A stretch of 23,704 nt of DNA from positions 1 through 23,704 of the forward strand of contig CAJMMN010000031.1 of the NCBI GenBank assembly GCA_905214525.1, given 5' to 3'. Shown here in pieces: positions 1-7,153 of this stretch. The notes beneath the pieces were generated by a model that ran no database searches, was not told the origin of the DNA, and saw only the letters and a program-made list of their open reading frames with translations. Position numbers and translations under genes: made by a program. Within the stretch, counting starts at the first letter, position 1. Every line of letters begins with the position of its first letter. Source of the DNA: an uncultured bacterium (GTDB taxonomy: Bacteria; Actinomycetota; Coriobacteriia; Coriobacteriales; Coriobacteriaceae).

Positions 1-55
1 GAGCGCCACCTTGCCAAGGTGGAGGTAGCGAGTTCGAGCCTCGTCGGCCGCTCCA
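1..55 (+). tRNA. tRNA-Gly(GCC), 3' part, cut by the window edge
   Basis: The first 55 bases form the anticodon arm, variable loop, T arm and acceptor 3' strand of a tRNA. The anticodon stem CCACC/GGTGG encloses the loop TTGCCAA, giving anticodon GCC (glycine). The T arm is GCGAG-TTCGAGC-CTCGT, and the acceptor strand ends in an encoded CCA at 53-55. The 5' acceptor strand and D arm lie outside the window. Confidence 0.93.
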
Positions 56-64
56 GACAAAACA

Positions 65-109
65 AGCCACTGCAAAACATGATTCGTCGTGTGATGCAGC
101 GGCTTTTTT
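65..109 (+). terminator. Intrinsic terminator behind tRNA-Gly
   Basis: AGCCACTGCA pairs with TGCAGCGGCT (one mismatch) and is followed by a run of six T. It lies 10 nt after the tRNA CCA end, so it would end the tRNA transcript before the ABC transporter operon. Confidence 0.75.
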
Positions 110-155
110 GTACGTTGAAAGCTTTTTTGGAATTGGAAAAGGAGGGAAAAACGCA

Positions 156-1940
156 GTGATATTCGGCAAGTACATCAACCGGTATTACCTCAAGCATGCT
201 CCCGTACTGCTGCTGGGCCTTGCGGCCCTGCTGACGGTGGATTACATCCAGCTTTTGATCCCGCAGCTCTACCGGCTGGTCATCAACGGGGTGAACCTTG
301 GCCAGGTGGTGGTGAACGGTGAGACGCTGCCCTTTACCAAGGAGGTGCTGCTGCAGCACATCTGCCTGCCCATGATCTGGATCGTGGTGCTGATGGTCAT
401 TGGGCGCTTTTTGTGGCGCATCTGTTTCTTCGGCTCGGCGGTGCGGGTCGCGGCAGACCTGCGGGAGCGGATGTTCGACCACAGCCGCAGGCTGTCCCAG
501 CAGTACTATCAGGTGAACAAGGTCGGCAACCTGATGAGCCTGTACACCAACGACCTGGACACCATTCAGGAGTGCTTTGGTGACGGCGTGCTGATGTTCT
601 TCGACGCGCTGACCCTGGGTCTGCTGGCCCTTTATAAGATGTGGACCATGGACGTGCGGCTGACCCTGCTGGCCCTGATCCCGGCCCTGATCATGTTTGC
701 CATCGGCACCCAGATGAGCAAGGTGATGACCCGGCGCTGGGAGGAGCGGCAGGAGGCCTTCTCCGGCCTTTCCGATTTCGCGCAGGAGAACTTTTCCGGC
801 ATTGCGGTCATCAAGGCCTTTGTCAAGGAGTACAAGGAACTGCAGGCCTTCCGGAAGCTGAACAAGGAAAACGAGGAGATCAACGTGACCTACACGAAGA
901 TCGCCACCCTGCTGGAGGTGCTGGTGACCCTGTTCGTGGAGTCCGTGATCTGCATCATTCTGGGTTACGGCGGTTATCTGGTCTATCAGGGCCGATTCAA
1001 CGCCGGCCAGCTGGTGGAGTACATCGGCTACTTTGAGGCCATTGTCTGGCCTATCATGGCTGTGTCCATGCTGATCGAAAAGACCAGCCGCGGCAGGGCC
1101 TCCCTGAACCGCATCACTGAGCTGCTGGATGCCCCCATCGACGTGGCCGACCGCCCCGGCGTGGCCGACCTGACCGACCCCAAAGGCGGCATCGAGTTCC
1201 GCCACCTGAACTTCCGCTACCCGGACGGCGAGTACGATGTGCTGCGGGATATCTCCTTTACCATTGCGCCCGGCGAGAGCGTGGGCATCGTGGGCAAGAC
1301 CGGTGCGGGCAAGACCGCCCTGGTGGACCTGCTGCTGCGCACCTATAATGTGCCGGACGGAACCCTGTTCGTGGACGGCAGGGATGTGAACAGCCTCTCC
1401 ATCCACTCGGTGCGCAATGCCTGTGCCTACGTTCCGCAGGATAATTTCCTGTTCTCGGACACCATCGCCCACAACATTGCCTTTGGTGTGGACGATGCCA
1501 CCCCCGAGGACATCGAGCGGGCGGCAAGCATGGCCGATGTGCGGGATAATATCGTGGATTTCAAGGACGGCTACGAGACCGTTCTGGGCGAACGCGGCGT
1601 GACGGTGTCCGGTGGTCAGAAGCAGCGCATCTCCATCGCCCGCGCCCTGCTCAAGGACGCGCCCATCCTGATCCTGGACGACTCCGTCTCGGCGGTGGAC
1701 ACCAGCACCGAGAAGATCATTCTGGACAACCTCAAGAACAGCCGGGCAGGCAAGACCACCCTGCTCATTGCCCACCGTATTTCCACGGTGGAGCGGCTGG
1801 ATAAGATCATCTTCCTCAACGAGGGCCGGGTGGAAGCCGTCGGCCCCCATGACCAGCTGTATGCTTCCTGCCCGGAGTACCGCCGGATGGTCGATCTGCA
1901 GCGGCTGGAGGATGAGACGAAGGGAGGCGAAAACGCATGA
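156..1940 (+). CDS. ABC exporter half-transporter, degenerate-site subunit
   Basis: A 594-aa fused permease/ATPase of the ABCB-type multidrug exporter family, acting in the cytoplasmic membrane. The N-terminal half (about residues 15-320) holds six hydrophobic segments of an ABC transmembrane domain, and the C-terminal third is the nucleotide-binding domain. Walker A GKTGAGKT is at about 380-387, signature VSGGQ at about 484-488, Walker B ILILDD ending at D509 and the H-loop His at about 540. The catalytic Glu after Walker B is Asp, as in one subunit of heterodimeric exporters such as LmrCD and TM287/288. The start is GTG at 156, preceded by GGAGG at 141-145. An in-frame TTG at 108 lies inside the tRNA terminator and is unlikely. 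Its stop overlaps the next gene by 4 nt (ATGA), so the two are translationally coupled. No clear promoter is visible, so read-through from the tRNA is possible. The substrate cannot be told from sequence. Confidence 0.93.
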   Translation: MIFGKYINRYYLKHAPVLLLGLAALLTVDYIQLLIPQLYRLVINGVNLGQVVVNGETLPFTKEVLLQHICLPMIWIVVLMVIGRFLWRICFFGSAVRVAADLRERMFDHSRRLSQQYYQVNKVGNLMSLYTNDLDTIQECFGDGVLMFFDALTLGLLALYKMWTMDVRLTLLALIPALIMFAIGTQMSKVMTRRWEERQEAFSGLSDFAQENFSGIAVIKAFVKEYKELQAFRKLNKENEEINVTYTKIATLLEVLVTLFVESVICIILGYGGYLVYQGRFNAGQLVEYIGYFEAIVWPIMAVSMLIEKTSRGRASLNRITELLDAPIDVADRPGVADLTDPKGGIEFRHLNFRYPDGEYDVLRDISFTIAPGESVGIVGKTGAGKTALVDLLLRTYNVPDGTLFVDGRDVNSLSIHSVRNACAYVPQDNFLFSDTIAHNIAFGVDDATPEDIERAASMADVRDNIVDFKDGYETVLGERGVTVSGGQKQRISIARALLKDAPILILDDSVSAVDTSTEKIILDNLKNSRAGKTTLLIAHRISTVERLDKIIFLNEGRVEAVGPHDQLYASCPEYRRMVDLQRLEDETKGGENA

Positions 1941-3826
1941 TGCATCTGAATCCGTTGGTTCTGGTGGGCGCTGTTATCGGCGTGATCACCGCCCTGCTGG
2001 TGGCAGCCTATGCCGCCGTCAAGGACAAAAAGACCGCCATGGGCTTTGAGCGCAACATGGAGGACGGCGAGATCATGCGCCGCCTTGCCCGCTATGCCCG
2101 GCCCTACCTGAGCAAATTCCTCATTGTGGGCCTGCTGATGCTCTTCTCCATTGCCTACGATATCATTTCACCCCTCATCGTGGGCCGCATCGAGGAGCTG
2201 GTGGCCGGGGAGTTTGAACTCCGCGCCCTCTTCCTGGGCGTGTCAGTGTATGCAGGCGTGCTGGTGTTCTCTATGGGCAGCACCTACCTGCAGGCCGTGA
2301 TCCTGCAGCGGGTGGGCCAGCGCATCATCTCCGATCTGCGCGAGGATCTGTTCAGCCACATTGAATCTTTGGCACACGAGCAGCTCAACGAGATCCCGGT
2401 GGGCAAGCTGGTCACCCGAGTGACCAACGATACCAACGCCATCTCCATGATGTTCACCAACCTCTTGGTCCAGCTGACCAAGAACAGCTTTGTCATTCTG
2501 GGCATTCTGGTGGCCATGCTCTGCCTGAACTACGAGCTGACGTTGATGGTGCTCTGCTTTGTGCCCTTCATCGTGATCTTCACGGTCATCTTCCGCAAGT
2601 TCTCCCGCCGCGCCAACCGCAAGCTCAAGAACGCGACCACCGATATCAATACCTATCTGTCCGAAAACCTGTCCGGCATCAAGGTCACCCAGATCTTTGG
2701 CCGGGAGGACGAGAAGATGGAGGACTTCCGCCAGAAGAGCCAGAAGCTGGCCCGGGCCAATCAGGAGCAGATCTTCGTGTTCAGCGTGTTCCGTCCGCTG
2801 GTGTATATGCTCTATGTCAGCTCGATCCTGTGCCTGTTCTATCTGGGCGGCATGGGTCACCTGAACAATGTCAGCTTTCTGGGTCAGACCATTTCCAGCG
2901 GCACCATCGTCACCTTTTATATGTATATCTCCAAGTTCTTCACCCCCATCCAGAACCTGGCCGAGCAGTTCAATTGGCTGCAGTCGGCGCTGGCATCGGC
3001 AGAAAAGGTGTTCTCCATCATGGACATCCAGCCCAAGATGCAGGATGCCCCCGATGCCATTGAGCTGGACGAGGTGAAGGGCGAGATCGAGTTCCGGGAC
3101 GTGTGGTTCAGCTACGTTCCCGGCGAGTGGGTGCTGCAGGGCGTTTCCTTCCATGTGGATGCCCGCCAGACCGTGGCTTTTGTGGGCTCCACCGGCTCCG
3201 GCAAGAGCACCATCCTCTCCCTGATCTGCCGGAACTACGAGTTCCAGAAGGGCCAGATCCTGATCGACGGTATCGACATCCGCAAGATCAGGATCTCCTC
3301 CCTGCGCAGGCACTTCGGCCAGATGCTGCAGGATGTGTTCCTGTTCTCGGGCACCATCCGCTCCAACATCGTTCTGCGGGAAGAGGGCATCCCCGACAGC
3401 GAGATCATGGAGGTGTGCCGCTACGTCAACGCCGACAAGTTCATTAACAAGCTGGACCACGGGCTGGACGAAGAGGTGCGTGAGCGCGGCAACAACTTCT
3501 CCGCCGGCCAGCGGCAGCTGCTCAGCTTTGCCCGCACCATCATCCATAAGCCCAGCGTGATGATCCTGGATGAAGCTACCGCCAACATCGACACCGAGAC
3601 CGAGCTGCTGATTCAGGATTCGCTGGAAAAGATGCGCACCGTGGGCACCATGCTCATTGTGGCCCACCGGCTGTCCACCATCCAGCATGCGGACAACATC
3701 ATTGTGCTGTCCCACGGTAAAATTCTGGAACAGGGCACCCACCAGCAGCTGCTGGCCCAGCATGGCCGCTACTACCAGCTGTACACCCTGCAATACCACA
3801 AGGAGCAGCTGAACGCAGCCGAATAA
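1937..3826 (+). CDS. ABC exporter half-transporter, catalytic-site subunit
   Basis: A 629-aa partner of the preceding half-transporter, starting in its stop codon (ATGA overlap) with AGGGAGG 9 nt upstream. The ABC transmembrane domain spans about residues 55-350. Walker A GSTGSGKS is at 417-424, Walker B VMILDE at 541-546 with the catalytic Glu546 present, and the H-loop His at 577. The signature is FSAGQ rather than SGGQ. Together with the Asp in the first subunit this gives one degenerate site (first subunit Walker A/B plus this signature) and one canonical site, the known arrangement of asymmetric heterodimeric exporters. An extra hydrophobic helix at residues 7-27 precedes the usual six-helix core. 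A strong hairpin terminator follows at once, so the operon has two genes. Confidence 0.93.
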   Translation: MMHLNPLVLVGAVIGVITALLVAAYAAVKDKKTAMGFERNMEDGEIMRRLARYARPYLSKFLIVGLLMLFSIAYDIISPLIVGRIEELVAGEFELRALFLGVSVYAGVLVFSMGSTYLQAVILQRVGQRIISDLREDLFSHIESLAHEQLNEIPVGKLVTRVTNDTNAISMMFTNLLVQLTKNSFVILGILVAMLCLNYELTLMVLCFVPFIVIFTVIFRKFSRRANRKLKNATTDINTYLSENLSGIKVTQIFGREDEKMEDFRQKSQKLARANQEQIFVFSVFRPLVYMLYVSSILCLFYLGGMGHLNNVSFLGQTISSGTIVTFYMYISKFFTPIQNLAEQFNWLQSALASAEKVFSIMDIQPKMQDAPDAIELDEVKGEIEFRDVWFSYVPGEWVLQGVSFHVDARQTVAFVGSTGSGKSTILSLICRNYEFQKGQILIDGIDIRKIRISSLRRHFGQMLQDVFLFSGTIRSNIVLREEGIPDSEIMEVCRYVNADKFINKLDHGLDEEVRERGNNFSAGQRQLLSFARTIIHKPSVMILDEATANIDTETELLIQDSLEKMRTVGTMLIVAHRLSTIQHADNIIVLSHGKILEQGTHQQLLAQHGRYYQLYTLQYHKEQLNAAE

Positions 3827-3830
3827 GCGC

Positions 3831-3877
3831 AGACGGAAAAGGCCGTTGACCTGAGATGGGTCAGCGGCCTTTCTGTC
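3831..3877. terminator. Terminator after the ABC exporter operon
   Basis: GGCCGTTGACC pairs with GGTCAGCGGCC (one G-T pair) around a short loop. Flanking AGAC/GTCT extends the stem, with a T-rich tail on the plus strand and an A-rich side that could serve the minus strand. Confidence 0.8.
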
Positions 3878-3932
3878 TGCACCGGGGGTGGAGTCGTCCG
3901 CTTCCGGATCGTCGAGGGAACGCAATTAACAC

Positions 3933-3961
3933 TTGCAAAACAGGTGCATCGCTCGTATAAT
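3933..3961 (+). promoter_or_regulatory. Sigma-A promoter of the PAS-GGDEF gene
   Basis: The -35 TTGCAA (3933-3938) and perfect -10 TATAAT (3956-3961) are separated by 17 nt. Transcription would start about 40 nt before the start codon. The 3878-3932 stretch before it holds nothing recognisable. Confidence 0.75.
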
Positions 3962-4011
3962 AGAATGTGGTAAAATAATAAAAAAGAGAAATGGAAAGGA
4001 GGGGCCACAGG

Positions 4012-4866
4012 ATGCAGTGGATCGATGCGATCGGCTACGAAGAAGTGATGACCTTTCTGCGCAGTACACCGGCGAACCTCTTTTTCAAGGATACGGAATG
4101 CCGTTATCTTTTTATTTCGGACGTTAGGACTTTCTTCCCCTACGGAGAAGGGCAGGAAGAGGATGTGCTGGGCAAGACAGATCTGGAGATCTGGGGCAGC
4201 GAGGAACAGGCCCGCTTTTATTATGAGCAGGACCAGAAGGTGCTTGCCACCGGCAAGGGAACCGGCTATATCACCGAGGTGCCCCGGAAGGATGGGACGG
4301 CATACTATCAGATCAAAAAGAACCCCGTTGTGTTGGAGGGAAAGATCATCGGCATCGTGGGGCTTATTGGTGATATCACCGAACGGGTGCGGCTGGAAAA
4401 GCAGGCCCAGAACTGGGCCGTCCACGATGAACTGACCGGTCTGTATAACCGCAACTACCTGAAGATAAAGGGCGCAGAGCAGTTGAAGGAAGTCACCATG
4501 CCCGTCACGATCATTATGGGTGACTGTAACTACCTGAAGCGTGTGAATGATGCCTACGGCCACGAGTACGGCGACCTGCTGCTCAAGCGGGTGGGCCGGG
4601 TGATCCGGGAAAACCTGCCGCCCGAGAGCGTGGCCCTGCGGATGGGCGGCGATGAATTCCTCATTGCCTGCAACCACTTCTCTGCAGAAGAGGCCGAACA
4701 GCTGATCGAGAGGCTGCACGGGGAGCTGGCCCGCCAGAGCGACGACCGCCTCAAGCTGGATGTTGCCTTTGGATACCACACCGTGACAGAAGGCCCCTTT
4801 GATTATATCGCAGTCTACCATGCTGCCGACCGGGATATGTACCGGAACAAGCGCAAAAACCGCTGA
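4012..4866 (+). CDS. PAS-GGDEF protein, probable diguanylate cyclase
   Basis: A 284-aa soluble protein that should make cyclic di-GMP from two GTP under control of a sensory PAS domain. The PAS fold covers roughly residues 10-130, with the typical sequence of a redox- or small-ligand-sensing module (GKTDLEIW, then a PRKDGTAYY strand). The GGDEF domain covers about 135-284: DELTGLYNR at 139-147, metal ligand Asp171 in GDCNYLKRVND, and an intact active-site loop MGGDEF at 211-216. No RxxD inhibitory I-site is seen upstream of that loop (the position reads PPES). There is no membrane segment. The start at 4012 is chosen because AGGAGG (3997-4002) is 9 nt upstream; an in-frame ATG at 3991 has no ribosome site. 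It is a single-gene unit between a consensus promoter and a strong terminator. Confidence 0.92.
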   Translation: MQWIDAIGYEEVMTFLRSTPANLFFKDTECRYLFISDVRTFFPYGEGQEEDVLGKTDLEIWGSEEQARFYYEQDQKVLATGKGTGYITEVPRKDGTAYYQIKKNPVVLEGKIIGIVGLIGDITERVRLEKQAQNWAVHDELTGLYNRNYLKIKGAEQLKEVTMPVTIIMGDCNYLKRVNDAYGHEYGDLLLKRVGRVIRENLPPESVALRMGGDEFLIACNHFSAEEAEQLIERLHGELARQSDDRLKLDVAFGYHTVTEGPFDYIAVYHAADRDMYRNKRKNR

Positions 4867-4879
4867 TAATACGGACGAA

Positions 4880-4921
4880 AAAACAGCCTCAGCCCGATCT
4901 CCCAAGGGCTGAGGCTGTTTT
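4880..4921. terminator. Bidirectional terminator between convergent genes
   Basis: AAAACAGCCTCAGCCC pairs perfectly with GGGCTGAGGCTGTTTT around a 10-nt loop, giving a U-run in both directions. It serves the GGDEF gene from the left and the nucleoid-protein gene from the right. Confidence 0.9.
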
Positions 4922-4930
4922 GGTGATCTG

Positions 4931-5008
4931 TTACATCAGGGCGGTGAGCACCGTGCCCATGAGGATGGCCAGCGCACCGGCTCCGATCAGCAAAAACAGC
5001 ACAGCCAC
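4931..5008 (-). CDS. Possible 25-aa single-helix membrane ORF without a good start
   Basis: Directly behind the stop of the nucleoid-associated gene, one minus-strand frame reads a nearly perfect transmembrane helix (VAVLFLLIGAGALAILMG, then TVLTALM and a TAA stop). Lys-Pro-Gln-Gln codons just before it resemble the charged start of a small membrane protein. The frame has no ATG. A stop lies a few codons upstream, and the only usable start is a GTG at 5006-5008 with no clear ribosome site. It could be a real small protein that depends on translation of the upstream gene, or a relic that lost its start codon. The terminator follows 9 nt beyond its stop, which is consistent with it having been the last gene of this unit. 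Confidence 0.3.
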   Translation of the reverse strand: MAVLFLLIGAGALAILMGTVLTALM

Positions 5009-5018
5009 CTGCTGCGGC

Positions 5019-6008
5019 TTACAGGATCACATTTTTGATGAGCAGGGAAACGCTGCCGTCCGGATCGTGGAGGAATTCCAGCTCGGAATCGGAGTTCAGC
5101 AGCTCGGTGGGGATCTTGACCTCGATGCCGTTGGCGGTGCGGATGCTCCGGCTCTCCATCCGGCGGATGCGGGCGGGAGTCACGGTGACAGGAGCAGCGG
5201 CCTCTTCCAGCATCTCGCTCTTTTCCACATAGTCATCAAAGGGCACAGCGGCCAGCGGGTATTCCTCGGCCAGCTGCTGGCGCACCTGCTCCACCGATAC
5301 CTGATTGTCGTTGTCGGCAGCCTGGCTGGCAATGAGCATGGCCACCTGCGCGTCGGCATGGGGCTCATCCTCATAGGCATCCTTCACAGCCTGTGCGGCG
5401 GCCTCCTGAATGGCCTGCAGCTTCTTTTTCTCGGGCTCGGCCTGGGTATACTGGAACACAACAGAGGAGAGGTAGAACTCCTTGTGGCCATCGATGTCGT
5501 ATTTCTTTTCCAGCAGGCGCATGGAGTAGTCTGTCAGGTTGACGAGCGCACCCTCCTCCACCTTGCCGCTCTGGGTGGGCAGGCAGGCCCGCTGCTGGAT
5601 GATGGAGTTGACCGGGGCACCCTCCACGGTCTCGGTGTAGTGGGTGTAGCCGTTTTTATAGTTCAGCTTGAGGATGCCCAGCCAGGGCGCGCCGTCCCGG
5701 GTGAAATCCACCACGGCCAGGTCCGCCCCGGGGATGGTGGTGTGGGCGTGCATGTAATCGAACAGCACCCCCGCAATGCGGCAGGACAGATCAATGAAAT
5801 CCTGATTGTGCTCCAGCTCGTTCCGGAAAGCCGAATCCGGCAGAGGGCGGCACTGGCGGATCTCATCGCTGGCCAGCAGCTTTTCGATATGATTCTGTAA
5901 GTAGGCGGTCTTTTCGGCAGTCAGCTCCATGCCGCCGCCGCTGAGCACCGGCGCGTCCAGCGTGGTGTCCAGCACATGCAAAATTGCCTGATGGATGATG
6001 ATCTCCAT
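5019..6008 (-). CDS. Nucleoid-associated protein, NdpA/YejK (NA37) family
   Basis: A 329-aa protein of the 37-kDa nucleoid-associated family (E. coli YejK/NdpA), thought to bind DNA. The N-terminal opening (IIHQAILHVLD), the ADLAVVDF strand and the block GILKLNYKNGYTHY at about residues 112-125 are characteristic. The length is normal for the family. The start ATG at 6008 has GAGG 9 nt upstream. An extended -10 element lies further upstream at 6052-6060. It is transcribed alone, or with the tiny ORF behind it, towards the terminator at 4880-4921. The family is known from phage and chromosomal settings, but nothing nearby is phage-like. Confidence 0.85.
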   Translation of the reverse strand: MEIIIHQAILHVLDTTLDAPVLSGGGMELTAEKTAYLQNHIEKLLASDEIRQCRPLPDSAFRNELEHNQDFIDLSCRIAGVLFDYMHAHTTIPGADLAVVDFTRDGAPWLGILKLNYKNGYTHYTETVEGAPVNSIIQQRACLPTQSGKVEEGALVNLTDYSMRLLEKKYDIDGHKEFYLSSVVFQYTQAEPEKKKLQAIQEAAAQAVKDAYEDEPHADAQVAMLIASQAADNDNQVSVEQVRQQLAEEYPLAAVPFDDYVEKSEMLEEAAAPVTVTPARIRRMESRSIRTANGIEVKIPTELLNSDSELEFLHDPDGSVSLLIKNVIL

Positions 6009-6051
6009 GGGTCAAAACCTCATTTCCCGGGTGATTGTGATGTTCCTGCCC

Positions 6052-6060
6052 AGTATAGCA
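6052..6060 (-). promoter_or_regulatory. Extended -10 promoter of the nucleoid-protein gene
   Basis: On the minus strand the sequence TGCTATACT carries the TGn extension plus a 5/6 match to TATAAT. No good -35 is seen 16-18 nt upstream, as is usual for extended -10 promoters. It lies 44 nt before the start codon. Confidence 0.45.
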
Positions 6061-6096
6061 CATCCGGAACAAAAAGGCGAGAGGGAGCGCAAAGGC

Positions 6097-6125
6097 TTGT
6101 CAACCGCCGCCTGAGATGCTACAAT
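6097..6125 (+). promoter_or_regulatory. Sigma-A promoter of the PH-domain gene
   Basis: TTGTCA (6097-6102) and TACAAT (6120-6125) are separated by exactly 17 nt, about 43 nt before the start codon of the next plus-strand gene. Confidence 0.7.
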
Positions 6126-6168
6126 GGGGCTGGCCAAACATCCGGACAAGCCGAAAGGGGAGTGTGTT

Positions 6169-6546
6169 ATGGAATTTCGGGACAAGCCGATGCAGAACCT
6201 CATCCGCATCAAGGAAAAGGAGATCTGCAAAAATGTGCAGGAGCTGCTGCTGGACGGTGAGCAGATCGTGGGGGCCTACAAGACCGTGCGCGATCAGGCC
6301 GTGTTCACCACCCACCGCATTTTTATGGTAGATATGCAGGGGATGACCGGCACCCGGCAGGAGATCTTTGTGCTGCCCTACCGCAAGATCCTGCATTACG
6401 GCATCAAGACGGCAGGTTTCGGTGACCCGCTGCAGACCTCAGAGCTGACGGTCTGCTTTGCGGATGAGCACGAGGCGAAGTTCGGCTTCATCGGGCAGGA
6501 TGAGCTGCTGGCGGTGGCACGGGCCATCAGCCGGTGCATCCTGTAA
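6169..6546 (+). CDS. Small PH-domain-like protein
   Basis: A 125-aa protein without signal or membrane segment. The body alternates short strands in the pattern of the bacterial PH domain (bPH_1-like): GEQIVGAYKTVRDQAVFTTH, then RIFMVD, a basic YRKI, TSELTV, and a closing helix DELLAVARAISRCI. Proteins of this kind are small cytoplasmic beta-barrels of unknown role. The start at 6169 is chosen over an upstream in-frame ATG (6124) that lies within the -10 element, and because AAAGGGGAG at 6154-6162 is well spaced. It has its own promoter and its own terminator, so it is a single-gene unit. The fold is an inference from pattern and length, and no ligand can be named. Confidence 0.7.
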   Translation: MEFRDKPMQNLIRIKEKEICKNVQELLLDGEQIVGAYKTVRDQAVFTTHRIFMVDMQGMTGTRQEIFVLPYRKILHYGIKTAGFGDPLQTSELTVCFADEHEAKFGFIGQDELLAVARAISRCIL

Positions 6547-6556
6547 CAGAACAAAC

Positions 6557-6601
6557 GTAAAACGCCCGCTCCGGCTTCTGACCCCGGAGCGGGCGTTTTA
6601 C
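6557..6601. terminator. Bidirectional terminator, perfect 18-bp stem
   Basis: GTAAAACGCCCGCTCCGG is perfectly complementary to the arm ending in GGGCGTTTTAC, with a 9-nt loop. T-rich arms on both sides let it serve the PH-domain gene (plus) and the small minus-strand gene at 6640-6891. Confidence 0.9.
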
Positions 6602-6639
6602 ATTGCTGTAATATGCGAAAAAAGGAGAAGGTCGAAGGG

Positions 6640-6891
6640 TCAGCAGGCGGCGCGATCTCTGCGGCCGGCCTCAAGCATATAGTGCAGGAAGCCGGTGACA
6701 TCAGCAGGGTCGGTGACAGAGATGTCAAAGCCCTTGGAGGGAGCGTCCATCATCTGGAACAGCTCGGTGGCGGCGTTGTCCTTTTTCAGGTCGCAGGTCT
6801 CGCCATTGGCCAGGTGCAGGAGCACACTGCCGCGGCTGGCGGCTACCTGCTGCATGAAACGGTCTTTATCAAGATACTGGATGCGAAGCAT
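6640..6891 (-). CDS. Small protein of unknown function, 83 aa
   Basis: I do not recognise this protein. It starts at an ATG with GGGAGG 7 nt upstream, and the frame shows normal coding texture, so it is very likely real. It opens with MLRIQYLDKD, has a strand-rich middle (RGSVLLHLANGETCDL), a short helix ATELFQMM, and closes with DPADVTGFLHYMLEAG. It is a mixed alpha/beta protein of about the size of an HPr or ACT module, but no family motif is visible. There is no signal peptide or membrane helix. It stands alone, divergent from the AraC-type regulator and converging on the terminator at 6557-6601. Confidence 0.72.
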   Translation of the reverse strand: MLRIQYLDKDRFMQQVAASRGSVLLHLANGETCDLKKDNAATELFQMMDAPSKGFDISVTDPADVTGFLHYMLEAGRRDRAAC

Positions 6892-6994
6892 AAAAATACC
6901 TCCCACAAAGAAATGTTTTATTCTGGAAGAGTCTCCCGGGCCAGGCTGCCCGTGGGGAACGCTTCTCGGGAACCGGATCAAGCCGTGCCGGGGG

Positions 6995-7023
6995 TTGTTT
7001 TCCGCCCCCTGCGGTGTTATACT
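6995..7023 (+). promoter_or_regulatory. Promoter of the araC-type/MATE operon
   Basis: TTGTTT (6995-7000), a 17-nt spacer and TATACT (7018-7023) with an extended TG upstream (TGTTATACT). This predicts a leader of about 125 nt before the start codon at 7154. The rest of 6892-7153 holds two small dyads (7086-7107 and 7108-7129) and no gene. Confidence 0.6.
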
Positions 7024-7085
7024 GTGCTTGCTGGTTCTGATGAAATAATACCACGAAACTGGCACGATAGATAGAATAAAAACAC

Positions 7086-7129
7086 CCGATTTGTACAACA
7101 AAATCGGCTTTGACAAAAAATATTCAAAG
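7086..7129. promoter_or_regulatory. Two adjacent dyads in the araC-type leader
   Basis: CCGATTT (7086-7092) and AAATCGG (7101-7107) form a perfect 7-bp dyad with an 8-nt centre. It is followed at once by CTTTGA (7108-7113) and TCAAAG (7124-7129) with a 10-nt centre. They lie 25-68 nt before the start codon and could be an operator for the regulator itself or leader RNA structure. On the minus strand the first dyad is followed by GTGTTTTT, so it might also act as a weak terminator. Confidence 0.4.
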
Positions 7130-7153
7130 TATTGCGGAAAGGAATTGTTCAAT

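Noticed and set aside
2243..3925. A 560-codon minus-strand open frame opposite the second ABC subunit
   Set aside because: The ABC gene has all expected motifs, and the antisense translation shows no domain and runs through the terminator hairpin.
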